64,000 nt of DNA, taken from positions 18,898,672 to 18,962,671 of the forward strand of contig JAQMRL010000015.1 of the NCBI GenBank assembly GCA_035578175.1. Direction: 5' to 3'. Within the stretch, counting starts at the first letter, position 1. Every line of letters begins with the position of its first letter. Made by a program: the position numbers and the translations under genes. Of this stretch, positions 32,508 through 43,299 are shown one piece after another. Origin of the DNA: Catonia carolina (Eukaryota; Arthropoda; Insecta; Hemiptera; Achilidae). Under the pieces are notes generated by a model. That model had not been told where the DNA came from and searched no databases. It saw only the letters and a program-made list of their open reading frames with translations.

Positions 32508-33510
32508 GAGGAGTGAATGCAGTAAAGGGTGTAAGTGCCAAAAACATTTTTTTTCAGTATTAAGAAAAAACTAAATAAATTCCTAAATAACCAATAGAAA
32601 ATTTTCAAAAAATATGATGGTATTTTAGTCTGTATTTAAAACATTATTCTGTAAAATTACTTATTGCAATGTACTTACATGATATACTTTCTCAGAAAAT
32701 ATCGTATGTGTTATACATGTAGTACGCAGGAAAGGGTGCAAGTGCCAGTATACTTCCTTCAACACATTAACATGAACGAACACAGTAGAAAAATGATAAC
32801 AACCATTTCAGTTTGTAAAAGTGTATTAAATTAATGAAAGAAACCATACTTAAATATTTTACTACAAAATCTACTTTCAAAGCATCTTCTTGGAGTCATT
32901 ACATGCATACGATTTAATAAATATGTCCCCCTTTCTTCATCACTTAGTTTAGAAAAGTCAGTAAAAATAGAATCAACATTTACTTGAAACAGTTCTGGGC
33001 ATTGATGTTTATATTTACCCGTACACTTACTTTCACTTAGATTCGGAATGAGAAAATCTTCATTTAGTACAGTTTTGTCATATGGTTTGTGCCTTGGGCG
33101 TGGTATTGTACATTTACGAGCAACTTTAATAACACCTACTTGATCCATCTTGCAACAAATGTACACTGATAGTGCAGAAAACAACTGTAGTATTAATATT
33201 ACAAAAGAAAACAAGTAGAAACAAATAGGCTAAAAACATAAACGAAAGATATAAGCAAACGAACTATTAGTAGCAATGGGAACTACAGTGGATGCCGTTT
33301 GGCGCTTGGCACGTACAGCCTTCTCCATGGTTGAACAGCTGGCACTTACATCTAACGCTATCTATGAAAAGCTTTTTAACCTACTTATAAACAGAAATGG
33401 CACTTCCAACCTTTACTACATTGTGCTCGACGGCACAAACAACCGTTTCCACGAAAAAAAACAAATTTTCGTTGTTGTGGCACTTACACCCATTTCCACA
33501 TACACTCTTC
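32508..33510 (-). mobile_element. Uncharacterised DNA transposon with ~33 bp inverted ends
   Basis: The ends match in inverted orientation: left GAGTGAATGC...GGGTGTAAGTGCCA (32508-32540), right TGGCACTTACACCC...CACTC (33476-33510). Further copies of TGGCAC-type motifs are clustered near the right end (about 33306, 33343, 33401, 33431, 33478) and one near 32732. A minus-strand frame occupies the middle. No clear target duplication. I cannot assign a superfamily. Confidence 0.55.
32831..33148 (-). pseudogene. Putative transposase N-terminal fragment, family uncertain
   Basis: Frame of ~105 residues from MDQVGVIKVARKCTIPRPRH. It contains SESKCTGKYKHQCPELFQVN, then IFTDFSKLSDEERGTYLLNR and MTPRRC. 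A Cys-rich segment followed by an 'IF..F..LS..E....YL...' helix resembles the N-terminus of unnamed arthropod DDE-type transposases, but this is a weak resemblance. The frame stops long before any catalytic domain. Confidence 0.4.
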
Positions 33511-33523
33511 ATTTAGTAAACGA

Positions 33524-34735
33524 TGTTGTTGTTTAAGTCATCAGCCGAAAGGCTGGTTTGAATTTTAAGGGAAGACTGTACTTTGTATCCCGCTAATCTT
33601 AAATATTCTATTTTAGGTACATTTTTTCATAAGATTGGTAAAAGATAGGAAAATTAAACTTTACACACCATAGGTGTCGGGTTTCTTCTCGAGCTACTGA
33701 AATTTTTTCAATTTAATCTTTGGACCATACCATTTTTTTAAAATCATGAACAACATAAAATTTTTACAAATTGTTTTCTACGTTTTTTGCGTATTACTAA
33801 TTTTTGGAGCACCCGAGGAAGTCATAAAAATATCGGTATATATGGATATACAAGATAATTACCTGCTAGAAATTTCAGCCTTGTAGGTTTATTGGTTTCT
33901 TAGAAAAATGTACCTAGTGTTAAAAATCTAAATTTACGGGAAACAAGAGGAAGTAATAAAAATGTCGGTATATATGAATATAGAAGATAATTAACTACTA
34001 GAAATTTTAGCCTGGTAGGTTTATTGGTTTCTGAGAAAAATGTACCTAGTGTTAAAAATCTAAATTTACGGGAAACAATAAGGCACAAATCCAAAAAAAA
34101 TGTACACAAACAAGTAAATTTCCCATCAACAGTTGTTTAGAAACCTGAACCAACAGCTGAGAATACAAAAAACCGTGATACAAATATTTTAGAAACTGAA
34201 ATTCTCTTTGCACTAAAACGAGCAGTATATTGTGAAAAATATTCGTTCTCAGTAATATAATTTTTCCGTGTAAACTTTATAACTTAAATTTCATGAAAAA
34301 AATTATTTTTTGACGTAATTTAATGTTTTTCCTGGTAAATCTAGGCCTAAACTATTGAAAAACATAAAAACCCAAAAATCAAAATTTTGAGTTAAAACCA
34401 TCGTGCCATTTTCCCTTAACTAAGTAAAACGACCAAAAAAGTGTTTTACAGTAGCCTTCCTCACTGATTGGAAAAGGTACACTTTTCAGCATGCCAGGCC
34501 CTTTGAAAACCATATACTTTCCACCCTGCAATTGACACGTTCACTTCATTTACCAAACCGTCTGGCTGTTCAATGAAATTCATTACTCTCGGAGAAGATA
34601 ACTGTAAGTAGTGTCTTTTACACCTCTATCTCTTCTGTTCTTAAATACTTCTGTCATAAATGAATGGAACTAGCAGATTGGGTGCAAATAATTTAACTCT
34701 CAACTTTCCTGTTTTGGGTAATAGTAAGCAATGTG
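33524..34735 (-). mobile_element. Family E split by family F
   Basis: Tail GTTGTTGTTTAAGTCATCAG to GGCTGGTTTGAATTTTAA, then family F, then TTAACTAAGTAAAACGACCA to the 5' head CAGATTGGGTGCAAATAATT. E resumes directly after the TTAA. Confidence 0.8.
33569..34415 (+). mobile_element. Family F, clean copy between TTAA sites
   Basis: 847 bp between TTAA at 33565-33568 and 34416-34419, inserted in family E. Ends GGGAAGACTGTACTTTGTAT and CCATTTTCCC. Contains a local ~110 bp duplication (about 33826-33945 and 33945-34080, CAAGAGGAAGTAATAAAAAT type). No ORF. Confidence 0.8.
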
Positions 34736-34852
34736 AAATTATAAACCTACTTCATTATTTTAATCATGAGTGAATGACACAAAACGAAAATCAACCTCTG
34801 TTTGATATCAAAATACGAGAAACACTCATTAAGGCTTAAGTAGGCTGCAGAA

Positions 34853-35244
34853 TATGCCCAAAACGGGCAGGTGGAGTGTTATTTTAATTGCACTCTATCT
34901 GTTTGGTCCAGGGCTAAAAAAAATAGTTCTGTTTCTTATCACATAGTCAGCCACTTATATGACTGAACTATTTAAGAACAGAAGAGGTAGAGGTGTAAAA
35001 GACACTAGTCAGAGTTATCTCCTCTGAGAGTAATGAATTTCACTATACAGCCAGACCCTGTGGTGAATGAAGTGAAGTTGTCATTTACAGAGTGGAAAAT
35101 ATGTGCTTTTCAGAGGGCCCGGCATGCTGATAAGCATACTTTTCAACTCAGTGAGGAAGGCAATGGTAAACCACTTCACTCCTCGTTTTACTTAGTAAAA
35201 CCTCTAGAGGTTCAAACCAGCCTTTCGGCTGTTGACCTAAACAC
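34853..35244 (+). mobile_element. Family E, full length with perfect target duplication
   Basis: 392 bp flanked by AGGCTGCAGAA (34842-34852, 35245-35255). It starts TATGCCCAAAACGGGCAGGT and ends GGCTGTTGACCTAAACAC. A frame at 35033-35269 begins MNFTIQPDPVVNEVKLSFTE. The SINE-like motif GAAGGCAATGGTAAACCACT is present. Target duplication and defined ends show an RNA-mediated retroposon. Confidence 0.9.
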
Positions 35245-35715
35245 AGGCTGCAGAAAAAGGTTTTTTTAATAAAAGTTGCAGACTGTTTTATTTTCTGTAA
35301 CTTTAATTGTGTACACCTTTGTCGTGAAATGAATACTAAGGCCACCGTATTAAACAACCCATTTTTTACCATTTTGATAAAAAAATACAGACAATCTCCG
35401 ATCGACTTTAAACTAAGCGTTGTAGGGAAAAAACTTTGAAATAGCAGTTGTAGGTTTTTTAATTGCCTATATTTTTGATTATAGGACCTATACACCTTTG
35501 CCCCAGACTGTACATTAAGGATATCTTTACAAAAAATACATATTTTACCACAAGAGCACAGGTGCATCAAGAATTTAAGCAGACATAAGTATACCTTCTC
35601 TTGCAGAGCATAAAAATGTAGTAATGAGGTGATTTAAAAAATCGCAAAAAGTGAAAAATCACACAAATAAACTACTACTTCTCGTTGACCGATTTTGATG
35701 AAAATATTCATGTCA

Positions 35716-35777
35716 GGTCTTCTAGTGGTACCTAATGTAAGTTGATTAGGTACCTAATGTAAGTTAGGTACCACTAG
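35716..35777. repeat. Imperfect inverted/direct repeat inside family A
   Basis: CTAGTGGTACCTAA and TTAGGTACCACTAG can pair; TTAGGTACCTAATGTAAGTT-type units are repeated between them. Local duplication of the A sequence. Confidence 0.8.
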
Positions 35778-35872
35778 GGGAAGATTTTTAACTTCGTACA
35801 GTATTCCGGTTTTGAGATATTTTTTCACTCACATATTCACAGAGACACAAACAAACCAATAACTAAAAACGA

Positions 35873-36020
35873 AGATCATGCGGTCCTGGGTTCGAACCCC
35901 ACTCAGGCACGGTATATTTTCATACGTTACAAAAAAAATCATTTCATCCTTCAGTTTACACAGTTACACCCCAACGTCGTCACTAATGACCGTTGTAGTT
36001 GGTGCGACGTTAAATAAATA
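35873..36020 (+). mobile_element. SINE C, 5'-truncated
   Basis: CATGCGGTCCTGGGTTCGAA (B box), CAGGCACGGTATATTTTCAT, and GCGACGTTAAATAAATAAAT tail. Inserted in family A. Confidence 0.8.
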
Positions 36021-36160
36021 AATTACAAAAAAAAACTAATAATATGTTTTTGGGTTCAGAGTTCCTGAAAACGTGTATATGTGGTGAAAACTCAATTTTT
36101 AAAAATCGATGTGAAAACAATACTTTCCTTTCTTTTATTCATATAGGACAAGAAAGAGAG

Positions 36161-36280
36161 AAGAGAGAGAGAGAAAGAGAGAGAATTCCAGAATTACAAA
36201 ATAAAAACCGCAGAGATAAACTACTATTTTCAGTCAATTGATTATGATGAGAATTTTTGTGCCGTGTCACGGCAAGAACA
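36161..36280 (-). mobile_element. GA tract and family A scrap
   Basis: AGAGAGAG repeats followed by AAACTACTATTTTCAGTCAA and GATGAGAATTTTTGTG, a diverged piece of A. Confidence 0.5.
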
Positions 36281-36637
36281 CACACAATGCAGAAGAATGC
36301 AGAACAAACTATAAACAAATCTTTTGAATTTACGAATTACAAGTTGAGGTCTCATTACCCTGAGTACCTTTCATTATATCAATTATTTATATGTTAAAAG
36401 AGAAAATTACTATGTACAAAGATATTTACATTTTACAATATGGAATACTTTACACTATAATTTTATGTACATTTAAACTCTTTCAGACAAGTCCAAAACA
36501 TGCTAACATTTAAGGCGCCTAACTTCTTCTGCATTGTGTGGAAGATAGTAAAAAAGGAAGGAACAAATTCTTTTCATGTCGATTTTCGAAATCAAGTTTA
36601 CAAAATTAAGTTAAATCATTCGATTAACCGAACACCT

Positions 36638-37228
36638 TAATTATTAATTATATGAATGTGTTTGTAAATACAGAGTGCGTGAGAGTATGTGTATGTGGTG
36701 TAAAAGAGTATGTGATAGATTGCGTGTGAGGATGGGAGATGGTAAATCACCAGTGTGCGCCCTTTCATATCAGTATTATCTGCTGTTGAATTTTGGATGC
36801 TGATTTGCTGGAAAGACCCGTTGCATTTCTTTTTCTGTTGATTAACAACTGATTTATTTTTATAATTATTGATTTGGCTAGGCCTATTTTTCCTATTGAA
36901 CAATTTAAAAGAATTCTTTGTAATATTCTTATCAAATTTTGGAATTATTTATTTATGTTAAAATAATAGAAGTTTAAGTGTTTAGTTATTTGTTTATTTT
37001 ATCGCTACGCTCAAGGAAAACAGGCAGTTTAATTTGATTTATTCTGAATTTACTAATCCTGGCAGACGACCATCTATAGGTCATGTCAAGATTATGCTGA
37101 GTTTATTGGTTATTTCATTTTATTTTCATTTTCATTTGTATTATTTTCTTTTGTATTGTTATTTTTGTGATATGCTGTTAATATGTTTTAAATAAAGGCA
37201 TTGTATTAATAATAATAATAATAATAAT
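36638..37228 (+). mobile_element. Retroposed 3' UTR-like insertion with (AAT)n tail
   Basis: Flanked by the 12 bp duplication AACCGAACACCT (36626-36637 and 37229-37240). Ends with AAATAAAGGCATTG and eight AAT units. No coding frame. It is either the 3' UTR of a LINE or a truncated processed transcript; I do not recognise the source. Confidence 0.75.
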
Positions 37229-37240
37229 AACCGAACACCT

Positions 37241-37999
37241 GTTTTTAATTAGTCTGGATGATCGAGTTATACTCATGATCAGTAGAATACAATCTTGATA
37301 AATAATAATAATTATAATAGAAAAAGAAAGGTGCATTATACTATACCTTATATTTAAACATGCTCGCATAAGGATCCCCTAGATAAGGAAATTTAGGTTA
37401 TGCATTACTTGTGCCCGATGCACTAGTTTATTTAGCCAAGGACAAACAGTGGCGGTTGGCGATTGTAGCATTTACCTTATTCGAATGCTTTAAAATACGA
37501 CCGGTAGAAATATGTAGGTTGGTCATCTAAGCGTCTGCATATCAAATAGAAATACATATCATAGCACATAAGTCTACTAGCGGATGAAAATGGTGATCAA
37601 ACATGATAGTAATTTCAAACATCAAAAGATTTCAAACCGCTCATTTCTTTATTAAATAATATTATAATGTAATGATTTATGTTTATAATCCAATTTATTT
37701 TACTAATTAGATCAGTCATGCATTAGAAATGCATTTTAAATTCTTTTACTTCATTTTTTTTGTTTAGTATTTAGTTACTACGAAACATACAGATATCATG
37801 TTTGTTTCATCATCGGTTTATGAAGGTTTTTTCTTTTACAATTTCACGTGCTATCTCGTAGTATAGAATAAAATAATTATTTTACAAGGATGTTCGACTA
37901 TATGCGTGTTCACGCGTGTTATTCATTCTAGAGCTGAATTCAATAGTTTTTGTTTTGACGCTTTTAATTGAAATTTAGTATCTGTTATTAAATTAATAT
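37241..37999. other. No gene seen
   Basis: Unassigned AT-rich sequence. Confidence 0.4.
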
Positions 38000-38396
38000 G
38001 TTGTGGTTTAGGTCATCAGCTGAAAAGCTTGTTTGAACCTGCAGAGGTTTTACTAAGTAAAACGAGAAGTGAGGTTATTTACCAATGCCTTCCTCACTGA
38101 ATGGAAAAGTACGCTTATCAACATGCCGGGCCCTCTGAAAAGCACATATTTTCCACTCTGCAAATGACACCTTCACTTCATTCACCACAGGGTCTGGCTG
38201 TATAATGAAACTCATTGCTTTCAGAGGAGATAACTCTGATTAGTGTCTTTTACACCTCTACCTCTTCTGTTCTTAAATGATTCAGTCATTTAATTGGCTG
38301 ACCATGTGATAAGAAATAGAACTTTTTATTTTAGCCCTACAACGAACAGATAGAGAGTAAATTATTTGACCCTCCGCCTGTCTGTTATGGGCAGTC
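38000..38396 (-). mobile_element. Family E, full length
   Basis: Flanked by ATTAATAT (37992-37999, 38397-38404). Minus-strand copy from TTGTGGTTTAGGTCATCAGC to CTGTCTGTTATGGGCAGTC. Internal frame broken. Confidence 0.85.
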
Positions 38397-38404
38397 ATTA
38401 ATAT

Positions 38405-38671
38405 AGCAGTCATTAATATAACAATTTCTAAATTTTGAAGCTAATGTATCATAACGTGATTTACTTGAAGGAGCGTACAGTCATCACCACAGTCCTACAG
38501 TTGGCCAAGAAGATCTCTTGGCCAGAGCCGCTTCAAACGTCTGCGCTGAGTACCCGATATCGGCATAGTGTGCATGTTTTGTATGAGAGGGTTGTCATGT
38601 AATTCAAGTTTGTCAATTACGTATGAGATTTGTAAGTCTTTGTGTTTTTGTTTTTAATTTTATTTTTAGTT
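38405..38671. other. No gene seen; short perfect palindrome
   Basis: TGGCCAAGA and TCTTGGCCA at about 38493-38516 form a 9 bp-arm hairpin. Otherwise unassigned. Confidence 0.4.
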
Positions 38672-38990
38672 AACCCATCGGGTTGGTTTAATGGTAAAGT
38701 TGTCACTTTTTAGAGAGCATGGTTCCGTTCGTGGAGATTCGGCTCTACGACGATTTCAAAAATCTGACGGTGAAGGAGCTAACCACGTCCTTGTATATTA
38801 CATTTCACGAAAGACTAGATGACCATCCAAACCAACTAGCCCGTGATCTAGCTACAAGGAACTTACCAACTGTGCGACGTCTAAAGCGGAAATGAGTAGA
38901 GACCCCTTAGTCTGAATAACGGAATTACCCGAAGTTTTAAACGGAGAATGTACCACTGGGTACCTCTTCTCCTTAAAGAAAAATTCTGCA
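38672..38990 (+). mobile_element. tRNA-headed SINE-like repeat, unassigned body
   Basis: ACCCATCGGGTTGGTTTAAT resembles the SINE A head, followed by GGTTCCGTTCGTGGAG where a B box would lie. The body (CTAGATGACCATCCAAACCA) is unlike the other SINEs in the window. Confidence 0.45.
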
Positions 38991-39106
38991 CCACCATTTA
39001 AATATCATATACGGAAGTTGTGCAGCTCAATGTACATTACCGTAATAAAAATTAAAGACCAAAAAAAATGTTCCGTAGTTCTGCATATCAAATGTGGAAT
39101 ATTTTC

Positions 39107-39239
39107 ACTTTTTCTTGCCTATGTGAATATATAGGAAGGAAAGTATAGTTTTCATGTCGATTTTTCAAAATCGAACTTTTACCGGGGATATACATGTTTT
39201 CAGACCCCCTGAACCTAAAAACTGTGTTTTTAGTGATTG

Positions 39240-39300
<61 letters not shown>

Positions 39301-39485
39301 TCCGTGACTTGGCACAATAAATTTCATAAAAATCGATTAACTGAAAATATTAGTTTATCCCTGCAGTTTTTATTATTTCTTTGCAATTTCTGAAAAATGG
39401 TTTTTATAATTTTGTTTAAAATCTCCTCGTTTATTAAATTTTTGTGATTTACACGTTCAGGTAAGCAGGACATCGGCTGAAATTT
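39107..39485 (+). mobile_element. Family A 5' half
   Basis: ACTTTTTCTTGCCTATGTGA, ATTGGTCTG, a ~58 bp TG tract (39241-39299), and a degenerate continuation ending around GACATCGGCTGAAATTTG. Confidence 0.75.
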
Positions 39486-39526
39486 GTCGGCTAATTAGCA
39501 CACAGAAGTGAAATCTCGTCTTTTGA

Positions 39527-39890
39527 TGTTTAGGTGATCAGCTGATAGCCTGGTTTGAACCTCTAGAGGCTTTACTAGGTAAAACAATGAGTGAGGTGGT
39601 TTTCCTCGCTCTCCTCACTGAGTGGAAAATTATGGTTGTCAGCATGACCCTTTGAAAAGCATCTACTATCCATCCTTCAAATGACACCTTCATTTCTTTC
39701 ACCACAGGGTCTGGCTCTATAACGTAAAATAGAAGTGTCTTTTACACCTCTACCTCTTCTGTTCGTAAAGGCTTCAGAAATATAACTGGCTGATCATGTG
39801 ATGAGAAACAGAACTTTATTTGTAGCTCTGGAACCAGCAGATCGAGAGCAAATAATTTAACACAGCACTTGCCTGTTAAGGGCAAATAGA
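39527..39890 (-). mobile_element. Family E
   Basis: From GTTTAGGTGATCAGCTGATA to the 5' head CACTTGCCTGTTAAGGGCAA. Its 5' end merges into the palindrome array. Confidence 0.8.
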
Positions 39891-40646
39891 AATATTATGT
39901 ACTGTATTATAGTTTTCAAAAAATTTTTATATACTGACACTTTGTTTGCGATTGAAAATTACACAAATATTTTGAAAACTATAATACAGTACATTATATT
40001 TCTATTTGCCCTTAACAGGCAAGTGCAGCGTTAAAAGTGTCAGTATATAAAATAATTACTTGCCTGTTAAGGGCAAATAGAAATATTATGTGCTGTATTA
40101 TAGTTTTCAAAACATTTGGGTAATTTTCAATCGCGAAAACAAAGTGACAAAGTCTCAGTATATAAAATTATTTTATATACTGACACTTTGTTTGCGATTG
40201 AAAATTACCCAAATTTTTTGAAAACTATAATACAGCACATAATATTTCTATTTGCCCTTAACAGGCAAGTGCAGAGTTAAATTATTTATATTTATTTATA
40301 TTACAATATTATTATTTATATTTACTTTTTCAGGAAGAGAAATGACTGGTTGTGGTTTGTGGAGGCAAGTGCAGCGTTAAAAGTGTCAGTATATAAAATA
40401 ATTACTTGCCTGTTAAGGGCAAATAGAAATATTATGTGCTGTATTATAGTTTTCAAAACATTTGGGTAATTTTCAATCGCGAAAACAAAGTGACAAAGTT
40501 TCAGTATATAAAATTATTTTATATACTGACACTTTGTTCGCGATTGAAAATTACCCAAATTTTTTGAAAACTATAATACAGCACATAATATTTCTATTTG
40601 CCCTTAACAGGCAAGTGCAGAGTTAAATTATTTATATTTATTTATA

Positions 40647-41975
40647 CGAGGGGGTACCCAAAAGTATCCGGAATAGCTCTGCTGTGGGCGGAACTTGTGC
40701 AGTACAAATTCCCGCCACTAGGCTGCTTGTAGCGCTACTCATTGCCAGTTCAATGCCATTTTGTTCGTTAATCTAGCTTGTTCTGTTCTCGTGCAGTGAT
40801 TGTTCTCGCTAGTGCTGTTTTGTGCTCGTGTTGTTTTTCATGATGGCAAGTTTTAATGAACAACGTGCGGCTGTGAAATTTTGCTTCTTGCTCGGTAAAA
40901 AACGCCGCGGAAACAGTTGTAATGTTGAACACAGCTTACAAAGACGACGCTATTGGAAAAACCCAAGTGTACGAGTGGTTTTTGCGCTTTAAAAATGGCG
41001 ACATGTCGATTGAGAACAAACCTCGTTCTGGACGACCGTCGACTTCCCGAACAGACGAAAATGTTGTGAAAGTGAAAGAAATTGTACGAACAGACCGACG
41101 ACAGACCATTGACCAAATATCACAGGTTAGTGGGTTATCTTGGAGCTCAGTCCAACGCATTTTAACAGAAGACTTGACAATGAAAAGAGTCGCTGCCAAG
41201 TTTGTGCCTCGGGTTCTGACAGACACTCAAAAGGAACGTCGAATTGAAACGTGTAGTGATTTGAAACAACAGCTTGAAACTGATCCAGATTTCATGTCAA
41301 AGATCATTACGGGTGACGAGTCTTGGTGCTATGGGTACGACCCAGAAACCAAACAACAATCCAGTCAATGGAAGACTTCATTATCACCCCGACCAAAAAA
41401 AAGTCGTCAAGTCAGATCGAACATCAAAACAATGCTGATTTGTTTTTTTGATGTGAGGGGAATTGTCCATTCAGAGTTCGTTCCACCAGGCCAGACGGTA
41501 AATCAAGCTTTTTATCTTGAAGTGTTAAGAAGACTACAAAACAGCATTCGTCGTAAAAGACCTAATTTGTGGCAGACAGGGGACTGGTTTTTCCACCACG
41601 ACAACGCGCCTGCACACACGGCAATCTCGGTTACCCAGTTTTTGGCGAAAAACGGCATGGTTTTGCTACCACACGCACCGTACTCACCCGATCTGGCTCC
41701 GTGTGATTTTTTCTTGTTCCCACGCATGAAAAGGGGCATGAAAGGTCTCCGATTTAACAACGTTGATGATGTCAAGAAAAAAACGACGGATGAGCTGGCA
41801 GCCATCACTGAAGAGGAGTACAAAAAATGTTTTGAACAGTGGAAGCACCGGTGGGACAAATGTATTAGTTGTAATGGAGAGTATTTTGAAGGGGATAAGG
41901 TTCTTTTGTAAAAACATTAAAAATAAATAGTTTTAAAAAATAATTCCGGTTTCTTTTGGGTAGGCCTACCCCTCG
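40647..41975 (+). mobile_element. Mariner element, complete with both ends
   Basis: 1329 bp between TA sites (40645-40646, 41976-41977). Ends CGAGGGGGTACCCAAAAGTA and, inverted, CGAGGGGTAGGCCTACCCAA. The uninterrupted site is preserved in the neighbouring unit (about 40300), which dates the insertion after the tandem duplication. Confidence 0.95.
40843..41911 (+). pseudogene. Mariner (DD34D) transposase, one frameshift from intact
   Basis: Start taken at the ATG at 40843 (MASFNEQRAAVKFCFLLGK). A run of six A at about 40898-40903 shifts the frame; from 40922 to the stop at 41911 it is uninterrupted (329 codons). HTH regions: DDAIGKTQVYEWFLRFKNG and WSSVQRILTEDLTMKRVAAK. Catalytic residues: Asp in ITGDESWCYGYDPETK, Asp in HHDNAPAHT and Asp in APYSPDLAPCD, with 34 residues between the last two. 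C-terminus CFEQWKHRWDKCISCNGEYF is complete. Length matches the ~350-residue family norm. Probably recent, inactive only by a one-base slippage if the assembly is right. Confidence 0.92.
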
Positions 41976-42042
41976 TATTACAATATTATTATTTATATTT
42001 ACTTTTTCAGGAAGAGAAATGACTGGTTGTGGTTTACCGTGG

Positions 42043-43193
42043 GCTTGTTGCTCTCACTTGGTTCAAAGGGTGCTCGTTGAAAAAATAATTTCATCAAACG
42101 CCTTAGAAACAGCTCGTGTCGTGCTCCAATCATGCTCCGCTCAACCAATCTACACGCAGCTTTACAGCTAACCTTATGATTTCATGACGATGACGTTGCT
42201 CGCACGCACACATGTACATATTTATTGCAAGGGAGAGAAAGATACTATTTATTATAGTTCGTACTAACCATAGATCCTAATAATAGATAAAATCAGTACT
42301 TTTAACACCACATAAAGTAAAACTGGACTAATTAAAATTAATTAATAAGTTCCATATGAACATTATAGGCTAAAAGGGCCACTAACTTATTAATTACTAC
42401 AACTGTAAAACCATTACATTGGATTATTAACAGCTTTCACCACCATGTAGGCCTACTACTCACGTCAGGTGGTGTAATTCATTTTTAACTCAATCTGTAA
42501 CATACTTTTCATTAAGACAGGATATCAATCCAGTCCAATTTACCGTAATTGTAATTTTTATATTAAACCTAATTATTACATCACTTTTGAAATTTCACTA
42601 CGTAATACTATGAGGTATAACTTGAGAAACTTGAGAAACTTTTCCAGGTCTTAAAATAACTGTTTTATTAGTTTTTAATTTTTTCTTTGCGACAGTTTAA
42701 CTGTCTCTTTATGCTCATTTATTGAATTAATTTCGTATAAAGTTAAATTATTTACATTGTGTTAGTTAAAATATATTATTGTAAAGTAGTTAGTTATAAA
42801 ATAAAAATATAATATCGCTATTATAATATAGTTACCAGTAGTAATTTAACTTAGCAATTTTATAGTATTTAGTTATAAGTATTTGAGTGAATTAATGTTT
42901 TTGTTCTGTATACTCCTATGCGCGGACAGAACTCTTTGTGAAGAAGAGTTTTTGCGTATAAGTATTTTTAGTTTAAAATATTGTATATAGCTTAGTATAG
43001 TCATGAATTGTAATTTTAAAGTAGCTATATTTTACTAAATAAAAAAAATTGAAATAAATAATAATATTGGCATCCAAAAACTCTAATAACGTTTTCAAAA
43101 ATAAGTTTTTACGAATAATTATTTACTCTAATTTTGTACAATCTACCGAAGAATTCTGAATAAAATTTAACCAACCAAAGCTTAACAATACTT
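42043..43193. other. No gene seen
   Basis: AT-rich; a possible LINE-like 3' end (AAATAAAAAAAATTGAAATA) near 43036 is not strong enough to call. Confidence 0.4.
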
Positions 43194-43258
43194 ACTTTTT
43201 TATTTAGTTTTACGTCCGACTGTTTTGCAATTATAGCTAATGCAGATTATGAAACGGT
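43194..43258 (-). mobile_element. SINE C 3' scrap
   Basis: TTTTACGTCCGACTGTTTTG and GCTAATGCAGA match the tail of SINE C. Confidence 0.6.
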
Positions 43259-43299
43259 AAAAAGAGGAAAATTTCAAGATTTCATAATTTTCAAGATGT

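Larger units (their letters stand above)
34741..36160 (-). mobile_element. Family A with nested family E and SINE C
   Basis: A sequence begins at ~34741 (TCATGAGTGAATGACACAAA), is broken by E (34853-35244), continues with AGTTGCAGACTG, TAAACTAAGCGTTGTAGGG and TTGACCGATTTTGATGAAAA, is broken by SINE C (35873-36020), and ends with CATATAGGACAAGAAAG. Confidence 0.75.
39866..42042. repeat. Tandem array of long palindromes, with a mariner in the second unit
   Basis: A first hairpin (39866-40034) is followed by two 346 bp tandem units, 40018-40363 and 40364-~42042 (the second interrupted by a mariner). Each unit holds a ~100 bp-arm palindrome (about 40064-40274 and 40409-40620) built from the E 5' end CTTGCCTGTTAAGGGCAAAT and CAGTATATAAAATTATTTTA. 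The two units differ by only a few bases. Confidence 0.85.

Noticed and set aside
37770..37870. Possible third hammerhead-like motif (CATCATCGG near 37810)
   Set aside because: The GAAA and CUGANGA segments are not in the required order and stems do not form.
40936..41917. Minus-strand frames of 77-115 codons
   Set aside because: Antisense shadows of the mariner transposase on the plus strand.
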